A stretch of 64,000 nt of DNA from NCBI GenBank assembly GCA_035771175.1, contig CM069601.1, positions 3,432,001 through 3,496,000 on the forward strand, given 5' to 3'. Below are positions 1 to 10,495 of this stretch, in pieces. The translations under genes were made by a program, and so were the position numbers. Within the stretch, counting starts at the first letter, position 1. The number at the start of each line of letters is the position of its first letter. The notes below the pieces were generated by a model, which was not told the origin of the DNA, searched no databases, and was given only the letters and a program-made list of their open reading frames with translations. Source of the DNA: Paratinospora sagittata (taxonomy: Eukaryota; Streptophyta; Magnoliopsida; Ranunculales; Menispermaceae).

Positions 1-960
1 TATATATATATCCTATGCGGTTCAAGACTTGGCCGATTCTTTATCCAAGCAAATCTAAATCTTCTCCAACCTTCTCCCACTTATAAATGCATCATTATTG
101 AAGGTTTATGAAGCATCTTAGAGAAGAAAACAAAGTAGAAAAAGAAGTGCAAGAGACGAAGAACGCGAAGAAGCCGAAGCTGATCAACGCGTTGGCAGAA
201 ATTTATGAGTTTTTCTTTTCTTTTCTCGTCTTTGATTTTTTCTATGATGTTGAACCTTATAGTTTTTGCATTTTTATTCATAGTTATGGAGTAAATTAAT
301 TTTTAGGTTTACAATTAGAACTCATATGTAGCTGGATTTATTATTTTAATTTTAGATTTTTATTATTTAATTTTGAGTTGTTCTCTTTAATATGTGCTTA
401 TTGCTTTTAATTGACTGACTATTAATTATATTGATTTGTTAGATTTACATGAACTTGGGAAATGAATTTTAGATTTTAAAACTTGATCAAAGGGACATAT
501 GATCAAAAGGTGGAAACCATGAGTTCATGTAAGATAATAATATACTTGCATGACATATAGCAGTTAAAAGAGTAATATTTTAATGAGTTTTGTTTTAATT
601 TAATTCACATAGGAATATAGTAATTTAATTAGGCAAAATATTTTTACTTGACTATCGAAAGAGGCTTGTAAATAATTTAGACTCTTGGTTAACAACTCAA
701 ATTAATTAATTTTAAAAAATAATAAATAATTAAATCCAAGTGACGTGTGAGGAAAAGTTGTAAATTTAGGTTTTTATATAATGGATTTGTTGAATTTTAA
801 ATTTATTTAGTGCAATTTATTATTTTTATTATTATTCATTTTATTTGTTTCATATTAATTTTAATATTTGTTTAGATAAGATTAAGTTGAAATAACCTTA
901 ATATTTAATTAAAAATTAGTTGTAAATCTCTATTGGAACGACTCTCGTTACTTTAGCCTT
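1..960. other. AT-rich intergenic DNA, no gene seen
   Basis: Starts in a (TA)n tract and is dominated by A/T runs. Short open frames near 80-300 have no recognisable domain and plant-intergenic composition. I see no RNA gene or clear mobile element before the LINE remnant. Confidence 0.6.
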
Positions 961-979
961 AATTTTACCACTAGGGTTG

Positions 980-1831
980 CATGGAAGGAGGAGATACAAT
1001 GCGACATGTCTTCTCCACTTGTAAGGGGCGAAAGAAGGATGGAGGTACCTGCTGGGAAAACAAATTACGTCAGACGAAGGAACAAACCTCAACAGCATTC
1101 TTAACGCACAGATGCTAGATGGTCAGAAACGAGAGGGTGAAAAGGAAACTGCTGCGGTGATGCTCTGGCAACTGTGGAACAATAGAAACACGGCGTGTCA
1201 TGGAGGGGTGAGCAGATCTGGGGCGGAATTACCGAGAAGAACGGTGACGTACTCAGCACAATACAAGAAAGCAATGGAATGAAAAATCACCAACAAAGCA
1301 TCAGTTCCTCAGCTGGACCAACTTAGCCAACATTGGACACCAGAGCAGATGGGGGAATTCAAGCTAAATGTAGATGCGGCAACTGATAAGGTAATTGGGA
1401 CGATGGGGATCGGACTGATCATTCGAAATGGAGATGGGGAGATTATGACGGCGGCTGCGAGGAAGCTTCCACTAGCGGCATCAGTAGAGACAGCTGAAGG
1501 AATTGCTTTGAGGGAGGGCGTCATACTAGCAATTGAATCACACTATCAGCCTTTGTGGGTGGAATCAGACTCTCTCAATGTTATAAATGCAGTAAAGGGA
1601 TCACATATCCCATGCCCAGAAATTAAGTTATTGGCACAGGACATAGCAGTAGTAGCGGAAGGAAATAATGTGAGGAACATCTCACGTACCCCTAGGAGTT
1701 GTAATACCACGGCCCATTCTTTGGCCAAGCATGGTTTAATCATAGACAATGAATTATATTGGATAGAAGATGCTCCACTTTGGGTTCACCAAATGTGCCA
1801 AAGGGAGATGTACCGTTTCTTGGATTCCTAA
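980..1831 (+). pseudogene. Decayed L1-like LINE fragment: zinc-binding region to RNase H
   Basis: This is the 3' end of a plant L1-type non-LTR retrotransposon ORF2. At about 992-1026 one frame reads a zf-RVT-like stretch (RHVFSTC). From 1028 another frame continues (WRYLLGKQ, then LWQLWNNRNTACHGG), is broken by an in-frame TGA at 1280-1282, and runs on through 1349-1831 as an RNase H-like RVT_3 domain. That domain shows the first catalytic Asp region (FKLNVDAA), the GIGLIIRNGDG strand, ESDSLNVINAV with the later acidic residue, and an R-x-CN-x-x-AHSLAKH end. One frameshift and one stop make it dead. The reverse transcriptase and endonuclease parts are absent. Confidence 0.85.
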
Positions 1832-2100
1832 TTGACATGCTATGCATTAATTAATTAATGAAAATTTAAGAGACATATATGGTGGGCCTAAAATTAATTT
1901 GTATTAATTAAATTATATGTAATACAAAAGTGATTGAATATGGTTTTGTTTAATTTATTTGTTTAAACTTGACAAAAAAAATTATTCATTTAATTGAAAA
2001 GTTGATAGGTAATATATATTTTACAATTTGATAGAAAAGAAAACCCAGTCAAACAAAAAAAAAGAAAAAAGAACATAACAATGCATGATTTTTTAACAGT
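1832..2100. other. AT-rich spacer, nothing recognised
   Basis: TTAATTAA-type runs and a poly(A)-like stretch at about 2056-2078. No gene or repeat recognised. The left part of the neighbouring copia LTR would be expected here but no similarity is seen. Confidence 0.5.
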
Positions 2101-2321
2101 GCAAGAAGATGCATGTGGATCGACAAGAATGTCTACGTCCACGTAAAAAAGGAGAAAGTTTTCACTTAATCATGGAGCTCATAAATCAACCCTCCATATA
2201 TAAAAAATACAATCACCAATAATGGTAAGTAATCTCTTCAATTAAGCAATGAAATTTGAATTAAATGTCAGCACAAGTTTAGGAAACCTTTTCATTCTTA
2301 TCTTTAATGCCAATTTTAACA
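2101..2321 (-). mobile_element. Truncated 3' LTR of a minus-strand copia element
   Basis: This segment is a diverged direct repeat of 4995-5191 (shared stretches include GCAAGAAGATG, CTTAATCATG-AGCTCATAAATCA, AAAAATACAATCACCAATAA and AGGAAACCTTTTCATTCT). Read on the minus strand it starts TGTTAAAATTGGC at 2321, next to a polypurine tract (GAGGGAGAT) just inside the element, as a 3' LTR should. Similarity ends near 2101, so the far end of this LTR has been lost or replaced. Confidence 0.75.
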
Positions 2322-2540
2322 ATCTCCCTCAAGTTGGAGCATGGATGTTAAGAGTTCCCATATATATGAATGAATGAAAAGCCATTTTACCCAATGGATT
2401 GGAAAACATGTCCGCAACTTGAAGATGAGAAGGTATGAAACAAGTTGAAATCTACCCTCCTTGGATTTTCTCCCTTACTAGGTGGCAATCCAACTCATAC
2501 ATATTTAGTCCTCATGAAAAATTGAATTTATAACAATATG
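2322..2540 (-). pseudogene. Copia RNase H remnant, 3' segment
   Basis: The minus strand carries decayed Ty1/copia RNase H and tail coding sequence, with readable pieces ELDCHLVREKIQGG, FIPSHLQVADMFSNPLGK and a GTLNIHAPT end before the polypurine tract. Stops and frame changes make it non-functional. It stops abruptly at 2540 where a solo LTR is inserted and resumes at 4594. Joining the two sides rebuilds the usual copia order (CDNQAA, then H-x-R-T-K, then DCH-x-V-R), which supports one ancestral coding region. Confidence 0.8.
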
Positions 2541-2580
2541 TGTCACGACCCCCCTGACGTAAGCTGACGTCATGACCGGC

Positions 2581-2630
2581 ACAGTGTACTATATACTGTA
2601 TATACTCATATACAGTATACAATACACTGT
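2581..2630. repeat. 23-bp-arm hairpin inside the solo LTR
   Basis: Left arm 2581-2603 and right arm 2608-2630 are complementary at 21 of 23 positions around a 4-nt loop (ACTC). The arms are built of TACTGTATA-like blocks. It lies 40 bp inside the LTR end. Confidence 0.85.
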
Positions 2631-3289
2631 CAGCCTTCACGTAGTCTCACAATAATACCCAAAAGTTACAGTAATTTTTTTTTATATACCACAAATCAAT
2701 TTCAATATAGATCTCTATAATCATTTCATTCATTCCACAAATTAAAGTCTCACCTGATAAATATCTATGATCATCTCATTTCGTTAGATAATATTACCAT
2801 ACAACCCATCTAGGTGATATTACATATATATCTTGTGTGATAATTATACATATCAAAATAACAAAAATATAATCTATTTCCTCCAAGCATACGTACATGT
2901 ACCAGACGAAGGTTCACGTGATTATCACTCACGGATTTTTCCTTTTCCCTTCGACTCAATACCTGAAATATTTGAGGAAATGGGGTGAGCAAACAACAGC
3001 TCAGTGAATATAGTTCTTGAGATGACAATTATATACATTTAGAGAAATATGACATTTAAAATCATTTCAAACACTTATTCAACACATGCATCATTCAACG
3101 AATATATCATACATGTCAACAACATAAATTGCATGAGTTTTCAATAACACAATGCACAATCTCCCTCCTCCGCAAGGTAAAAGAGCGGGTCTAACCCTAG
3201 TATGGCCGTACAAAGTAGACACAGCTTCTCATCACCAAATTCACAGTCATTTCAAAGATCGCAACCCTTGTTAGGACAGACCTACTGAC

Positions 3290-3365
3290 AATGAGGACTC
3301 GCAAAACCTCATCCGGGTCTAATTCCTAACGAAATGACAATGAGGATTCGCAAAACCTCATCATT
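3290..3365. repeat. Two-copy direct repeat in the solo LTR
   Basis: The motif GACAATGAGGAYTCGCAAAA followed by CCTCATC occurs at about 3289 and 3337, separated by a short spacer. It is a local duplication inside the LTR. Confidence 0.75.
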
Positions 3366-3681
3366 ACAAACTCCAATTGCTAAAATCAGTTTGCATGATC
3401 CATAAAACTCAATGTATATATAAATATACCATGCATACAATCAAACATTTTATATATGTATAATGTTATACAAGAACCAAATCAAGGAAACTATACTCAC
3501 AGTGGTTACATAGGGTTTCTAAGCCAACCTCTAAAATCGAGCAACAATAAACGTCATTGCTTCTTCAAAAGCGTTTATCCATGCCCTTAAGCCTCAATTT
3601 AAACACTGAAATTACCCATAGAGTATCATGAGAATCATCATTTACCATATCAGTAGCTACTAAAATATCAAATCACTGTTC

Positions 3682-3870
3682 ACAATACTATTCACTATTC
3701 ACTATTCACTATTTACTATTCAGTATTCACTACTCACTATTCACTATTCACTATTTAGGGTCCCGACAGTCCAAGAAACGTTTTTGCTAAAATTGTCAAA
3801 TGGTCTCCAAAAATCATGAAATTGAATCTAACCACATATTCAGGGTCCCGACAGTTCAGGAAACGTTTTT
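3682..3870. repeat. CACTATT minisatellite and duplicated 29-bp motif
   Basis: Roughly 3682-3755 is a degenerate tandem array of CACTATT/CACTATTTA units. It is followed by two copies of AGGGTCCCGACAGTYCARGAAACG plus TTTTT, at about 3757 and 3841. All lie in the solo LTR. Confidence 0.8.
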
Positions 3871-4593
3871 CTACCTTTCTAGCGGATTTTCATTCACGTT
3901 GGGTCAAAACCTCAATTTTTTAAAACGCCGTAAAACGGCTCCCACAACAAAAAGTACTCCGCTAGAAAGGTTACATCTAGCTTAGATAGTAATTTTACGA
4001 CGAAAAATAGTAAAAATAGCTTACCACAGGTTCGGATTTCGCGTTCTCCTTCCGTTTTCCTTTTTTTTTTCTTCCTTCCGTCCTCTATGGTTCTGCACCT
4101 TCTTTTCTCCTTCTCTTTCTTTTTGCAACTTCTTTCATCTCTTCTTTTGATTTCTATTTTATTTGATTTTTTTTTATTGCTTGTTGTTACACGTTGGAAC
4201 CAACTAGGGATAGAATTTTTTTTTATATATTTATATATACAAATGATTCCATGCACCTTTCTCTCAATAGTTAACCAACTCCCCATCTTGATATTTCACT
4301 TCATTCATTCAATCATACTCCAATCCACATTTTTAATTAACCAATCCCATAAATTAATCAATTTAATTCAACTCCATTTTTTTTTAATAGGATGATCCCA
4401 TATGTATCATCTTCATCTCATAATTTTATTTATTTACTAATCATACTCACGTATATTTAGCGCATACGTATCAAATACGTGTATTATCACGTGTATATTT
4501 AGCTCATACATATAAAATACGTGTATTATACATCTTGATATACGCATACTTCAACGTATGTATTTCATTAAAATTACGGGATGTTACAATATG

Positions 4594-4712
4594 TAAGGCT
4601 GCTTGATTGTCACAATGCAATTTAACTGCTCTCAAATTAATAACTTGCAAATATTCAAGAAAGCACCTTAATCAAGTAAATTCACAAGTAATAGAAGTCA
4701 GCTCTATACTTT
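4594..4712 (-). pseudogene. Copia RNase H remnant, 5' segment
   Basis: Minus-strand continuation of the RNase H region cut by the solo LTR. It contains the LHCDNQAALH-type stretch (revcomp of TGCTTGATTGTCACAATGCA) and the start of the SxAEAEYxA region, now full of stops. It then runs straight into a primer-binding-site-like sequence at 4713, so integrase, protease, gag and most of reverse transcriptase are missing. Confidence 0.75.
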
Positions 4713-4724
4713 GCTCTGAAACCA
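4713..4724 (-). other. tRNA-Met primer binding site remnant
   Basis: GCTCTGAAACCA differs at one base from the complement of the plant LTR-retrotransposon primer site TGGTATCAGAGC and directly adjoins the LTR end (TGTTTAGAG). Confidence 0.7.
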
Positions 4725-5191
4725 TGTTTAGAGTTACCACTTAACCTAAAAGCTATATTTGTTAGGCAAGGGCCCAACAATGTATATCAAGCGAAGATAA
4801 ATAAATATTAACATTCTTCCTCACGTATATGATGACATGTGGACTTGATTTATAATAGGAAGAAAAAATATAATTAATAATTGATATAAACAAGTAAATA
4901 TACTTGCGAGGAGGTTTAAACATGTAACTTTCAGAATAAAACTGTTCTAACATCATGTGCAAAAATAAAGAAATAAAGCAAAGAAAGAAAAAGAATGCAA
5001 GAAGATGTACATGATTAGACATGGATGCCTACATTCACGGAAAGAAGGAGAAAGCTTTCTCTTAATCATGAAGCTCATAAATCAGCCCCCATACATAAAA
5101 AATACAATCACCAATAAATATAAGTAATGAAGCCTCTTAGCACAAGATTAGGAAACCTTTTCATTCTCATCTTTAATGCCAATTTTAACAT
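4725..5191 (-). mobile_element. 5' LTR of the minus-strand copia element
   Basis: Read on the minus strand it starts TGTTAAAATTGGC at 5191 and ends CTCTAAACA at 4725, next to the primer binding site. Its first ~200 bp match the truncated LTR at 2101-2321. Length is about 467 bp, normal for a copia LTR. Confidence 0.7.
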
Positions 5192-5444
5192 TTCAATAGC
5201 ATTGTTTTATATAATAGTATTGCGTACATAATTTTGTATCAATAATCTATAACGTATCCTTTCTTCTTCTTACCCTTCATCTTATTTTTTTTATGCTAAG
5301 ATTTTATTTTTCTTCTCTATCCTTCCTTCCTTCCTTGGTCAATACAAGATTATGAGAAATGTGTATTTTACACTTAGTCTTTCTTAGTTTGTTATTTATC
5401 TTATTACAGTCATCTTCTTTCTTTTTTATTACTGGAATTCTGAC
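5192..5444. other. Non-coding AT-rich spacer
   Basis: T-rich stretches with a short CTTCC tandem run near 5317. No gene recognised. Confidence 0.5.
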
Positions 5445-5635
5445 ATACGGTGGTGTCCTCCTTCCCCTTTGAGGCGAGACTATTTCACGAAATTTCAGGA
5501 GTCTGCAGAGGCGGGGGCATCCCTTCCAACCATAATTTTATCAAGGGGAGGCTCGAACTCAAAACTAAGTCTCTCAATACCCTTGGGTTCGGCCCTCGAA
5601 CCATCGAACTAACCGATGGTTGGTTACAGTCGTCT
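5445..5635 (-). mobile_element. tRNA-derived SINE
   Basis: On the minus strand an A-box-like TCGGTTAGTTCGATGG (5600-5615) is followed about 45 nt later by a B box GAGTTCGAGCCTCC (5547-5560). A ~100-nt body then runs toward a pyrimidine-rich end. This is the layout of a plant tRNA-derived SINE. Exact ends and target duplications were not resolved. Confidence 0.7.
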
Positions 5636-7340
5636 TTTTTCTCTATTGCTCTTATTGCATTAAGACCTTTGACTTTTTGTCTTACTCTTTTTATACATTG
5701 AATGTTACTTTACTCTTCTATTTTCATAGATTAAATGTTATTTTCATTAAAAAAAAATTGTTATCTGCATTAACATTTCATAAATAAATAAAGAATTACT
5801 TGTTATTTCTTGCACAACAAAGCAAGAAAAAATAAGTTTTTTATAATTTTTGTATAGACTTGCATAATTGAAATCCTTCAAATTTTTTTCCCTCATATCA
5901 TTTATTTAAGAAAATCTCAAGCATTTTGGAGAATGAAGGTGTATTCTTTGTAAGAGAAGAAATAACCAACTTTATCGTGGCTAGCGATGATAGTCTCTCA
6001 CAGTGACAAAATAGTTCTTAGTCTTTCTGAACTCTCACACATTATATTGAAAACACACACATTATATTGAATTATGATAGAAGTAGAATAATGTATATAA
6101 AAAAAATGTATTTTATATTTTTAAATTTTTTTAATCTTGTTTAATAAATTATTTTTATCAAAAAAAGATGTCCTTGATCTAACTCATACGTGAGTTTTTA
6201 AAGTGTTGCAATTATAAGTTTTTATATCAAAATTATGTATTTGGTCATATTTTTACAAAAAAAGTAAGGTTTTGAAAGTGCATTAGATAACAACATTTTA
6301 TTCATGTAAGCTTCATTTTGTCTTAATTTATTATCTCTTTGTTTTATTTCGACACTATTAAAGCACTTAATTTAATACGTGCGAAGCACCTGACCAAACT
6401 AGTATTAATAAATGTGTGACCCCTTGGATAACGTTGACAAACATAATCATAAAAAGAACAAAAATTATGTTGCGTTGACACAAGGTCGAAGGATATTAAC
6501 ACTAGAGTTAGAGGAAGCCGAGACCCCTCAATAGAGCCAAGAAGGTGAACACAACGACAAGGGATATAAGGGGCTCGGATGAGGACCATGCGAACCAATT
6601 ACCATGATCACGCTCCCACTTTTATTAGAAGAGGAAAAACTCTCACTTATTTATAAGAAAATAGAATCAAACTCTTAACTTCAAATAAAAATATTTGGAT
6701 ACATACTCTTCAAACTAGCCAACTTTTCGAATTTTGTTCTTATTTGATTAGAACTTGACAATTTTTAACTTAATAATTTCCCTTTGTACGCCACATCTCA
6801 ATCTTTTTCTTCTATTTTTTTCAACCTAATAATCGCGTACTCTTCCTTTTGAAAAGAAATGATGAACATTTTTTTTTTTAAATTGTTTCTTTTATTTTTT
6901 ATGCTAAGTACAATGTGCTTTATAGGTTTCTTAACAATTAATAATGTACTAGTGGACAGGTAATAATGCTTTTGGAGATAAAATGTTTTTGCATCAATTA
7001 TTTCAGGTCATTTTAAAAATCATGGAATGTCGAAAAAATTTGGCGTGTCCGTTACACTTATGAAAATTACCAACAAAATCTAATATTCCAAACTTGTACT
7101 TTATAAATAATTGCATTAATAAATATTAGTGCAACAGGATCCTCCTCAATAACCTTAAATATTTTTTGTCCTAATGTTAAGTCTGTTTCTTCACGGGCAC
7201 TTCATGTAAATTTTTATTAAGTATGTTGGCTCATATTATAATCATATTGATTATATATATTTTTTAAAACTAGTAAATCTAATAATTATTAAACTTCTGT
7301 AGTGTAATCATGAAATTCTTCAATGTAATCAAACCTTATA
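5636..7340. other. Gene-free AT-rich region
   Basis: No reading frame with a recognisable domain. Contains A/T runs, a duplicated ACACATTATATTGAA near 6050-6070, and a slightly GC-richer patch at about 6380-6600 without identified homology. Confidence 0.5.
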
Positions 7341-7359
7341 GTTATTGTTAGAAACTACT

Positions 7360-7640
7360 TGACATAAAAGTTATAGTTATCAAATAAAGACCCAATAATA
7401 CATATCAAGCTATTATTAACACTTCTCCTCACGTGCAGCCCTTTCCTGTACATAAAGAACCAGAAGAAAAATATCAATTATGCAAATGAAGAATATTCAA
7501 ATGTCAATAACGAAACTTGAATCCAATACCTCTTACAAAACTATGGCTCTAATACTATTTTAAAAACCAATTTACCCAAAAATTATAGTTATTAGATAAT
7601 GACTTAACTATACATATCAAACTATCATTAACACTTATAA
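7360..7640 (-). mobile_element. Degraded LTR-retrotransposon LTR/PBS fragments
   Basis: Two diverged direct copies of an AAGTTATAGTTAT...ACATATCAARCTAT...TTAACACTT block occur at about 7366-7430 and 7575-7640. The second is preceded by GGCTCTAATACTA, which resembles a decayed complement of the tRNA-Met primer site, as in the copia element at 4.7 kb. I infer LTR remnants; boundaries are uncertain. Confidence 0.4.
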
Positions 7641-9193
7641 TTTTTTTTTTTTTTTGCTATCTAATTAAACATTAAAAAATAAAAGAATAAAAAATTTCCA
7701 CTTCATCAAAGAAATAAAATAATGGAAAATTTTCCTATATCCCTTTCACACCCAACCCAAAATATAATAATAATGAAAAATCTCTCTCATCCTGTCACAC
7801 TCGACTTTCAATCTTCTTCACCTTCATCTCACCCGCTTGACTAAGGTGGATCTTGCCGAAAATGATGGGTTATCCGGTTGCTTGGCCGTAAAGGCATAGA
7901 TTATATATATATATATATATATATGGCATAGATTATATATATAGGGTTAGAAGTTAGAAAAGTATAACAAGAAAAATTGGAATTTAAAAAGCCTAAATTT
8001 TAAGAGACATGAAAATACCAAATTACTGTTTTACCCATATAAATTAATAGAGTAAACATTTTTAATAAAAGTTTAAGATATGCTTTTTAAAGGTATTTTA
8101 GGAAGAAAAAGCTTCATGGTAAAAAGGTATAGTATAGATATATAAAGTATTATTATTTATTATAAGTTTGTAAACTCTAGCAAAATGCATGAGCTATTTT
8201 CAATAATAGTATCGGTTGCTACTGCTTTTATATCAATTTATCCATTCCTAATAATTAATTCACATTGACCTACTCTTATAAGGATCATCGAACCAATAGC
8301 AATAAGCCTCATTTGCAAAAACTCAAAAACAGAGCCTAATAGAATTCCATACTTGATCTCATAGATACATATTTATAAACAGAACATTGATTCTCGAACC
8401 TCTCTTTCGTGCACACGTGCCATCAAGGCAACCCTTTCATGTGTATGGTGCAATGCAATCCTTATTCTTTTTTGAGTAATGCTTGAGAGACTTTTTTTAA
8501 TATTATACTTAAAATTGTTAAATTATCTTAAATTGCACGGCTGGAATCACACAATCAAAACGTACTTCAAAACAATTTAATAGCTCTCTAAGTATAATGT
8601 CAAAAAAAATGTGTTACTTAAGCATTTCTCTTTTTTTTCTTTCTAATTGCTTATTATGCATGTGAATAATAACAAATTTACTCTTCACAGTGATATATGT
8701 TATAGTTGTTTATGTAAAATCTAGACGTAAGAATTGATATATGTTATAGTTGTTTATGTAAATTCTAGATGTGAGAATACGTAGAATTTATCTATGAAAG
8801 AGTATGAAAAATTAAAAATTAATGTTTTTAAAGTAATCAACTTATAAATTTAAATAATTACGTAATACTAGCTATTATTAATTGATTTTAAAATTATGAT
8901 TTACCAAAATTATGATTTGGTAAAAGATGATATTTTATTTTATTTTTATTTTTTTAATTTTTGGCATTATAATAATATAAACCCGACCGGGATTGAGAAG
9001 GGTAACGTTCCCATTAAGTAGCTGTGCTAGTTGCTGATGGTGAACAGATTGCCTCTGGCCTCTGGGCACGTCAGAACCGCATGAGTTCACCGGAATATAC
9101 ATGCAAGTATAGATATGATTTGTCTTTTAGAGCAACTTTATTCAATGTGCTCCAACTCAGTATCTCAAAGGAACCACGAGGCTCTTGCTAAAG
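7641..9193. other. Gene-free AT-rich region downstream of the PhzF gene
   Basis: Includes a (TA)n run near 7902-7924 and a direct duplication of GATATATGTTATAGTTGTTT at about 8692 and 8737. It should hold the 3' UTR of the PhzF-like gene near its right end; no polyadenylation site was assigned. Confidence 0.5.
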
Positions 9194-10460
9194 CTAAACC
9201 AAGAGAGAACCTTCCATGACTGTAACAGCTTGCCCTCGAATCATCACCCTGTTGGTTTCTTCATCTAAATGAAGATCCAATATTCCACCCCTGGGAGATG
9301 CCTGGAGGAAAGTAGATATCGTATCAACATGTTTAATTAGACTGAGTTCTTGTGTAAATAATGCATTCATGCATACATACATACATACATATATACATAA
9401 ATATTATGCAGAGTGGAAGTAAGATAAGGCAAGTACCGAGTATGCAATAAAATTATTTTTTCCCAGTTTTTTGCTCCAATAGGGTGCCAAGGCACAGTGT
9501 GCACTTCCACAAACAGGATCCTGAAAAACACAGAAAACAACAAAATTAAGAACCAAGGAAGTATACTAGTGTTTTGGAATTTTGTGTAACTTTGAAAGGA
9601 AAATAATACAAATCATTGTTATTACTGCTGGATGACATTCATCAATGGAGATTGTCGTTACAAGAGAAAGATATATCTTTCTTTGTTAAAACTTCTAATG
9701 GACGCTTCTGCCAGAAACCATTTACTATCCTATCAGCAAAACTTGAACCCCAAACTCATTTAATGGATCACACCCTTTACTTGACATGGTTCACAGTAGT
9801 ATTTCAGTATGACACACATAGAGGGCAAGAAGGATTTTTCTGTTGATGTACCTGTCGCCTACATCTCTTAAGTCCTAATGACAGTAAATTCATGTAATAA
9901 AACTTAATGCCTGCAATTGAAAAAGCAAACCATTTCTACACAAGTAAACTATAAACCTGATGCCAGCCGCAGAGGCAAGGTCCCCCAGTCTATGCTAATC
10001 CTCTCCCAGACTCCCAGTGGCATCTACACTTAGGGATTACCATGTGACCCACCTTGTCGGACACTAGAGATATCTTCTTCAAAAGACAGTGACTTTATAT
10101 AGATGTTGTTCTCCACAAGACAATGATTTTGTATAGAAGTTCTGCAGTCAGATTGGCTAAGGGGATCGGCAAACATGTTTTAATCCTTTATTTTTGTTTT
10201 TTCTATAACTTCTAGTCGCCCTCTTCCTTTTTTCTTAAAATACTATCTTCTTATTAATACAAAGTTTGTTTATTATCAAAATAAAGATAGATGTTATGTT
10301 GTGCATTGCATCCCTTCTTAAAAACTTTGCATGTAAAATATCTTCTTCGAGTGAGGTGGCTCCCAACACCAATGCTCAATATTGTAGTGTATTAGACGAA
10401 TGTGTCCAAGGAAACTAATCTCATTTACGGTTCCTTTTCCCTTTTATTTAGTGGGGAGAG

Positions 10461-10495
<35 letters not shown>

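Larger units (their letters stand above)
2541..4588. mobile_element. Solo LTR (~2 kb) inserted into the copia remnant
   Basis: Begins TGTCACGACCC and ends GGGATGTTACA, so it has TG...CA termini and imperfect terminal inverted repeats (8 of 11 match). It is flanked by the 5-bp duplication ATATG (2536-2540 and 4589-4593). The host copia sequence reads through when the insert is removed. There is no coding content beyond chance frames. Such long TGTCACGACC-type LTRs are usually gypsy; that family call is from memory. The strand is undetermined. Confidence 0.8.

Noticed and set aside
3290..3870. CRISPR-like spaced repeats
   Set aside because: Repeat units are degenerate and too few, spacers are irregular, and the context is a plant LTR.
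3912..4395. Overlapping Phe/Leu-rich and Lys-rich frames on both strands
   Set aside because: Low-complexity T-rich DNA inside a solo LTR; no domain.
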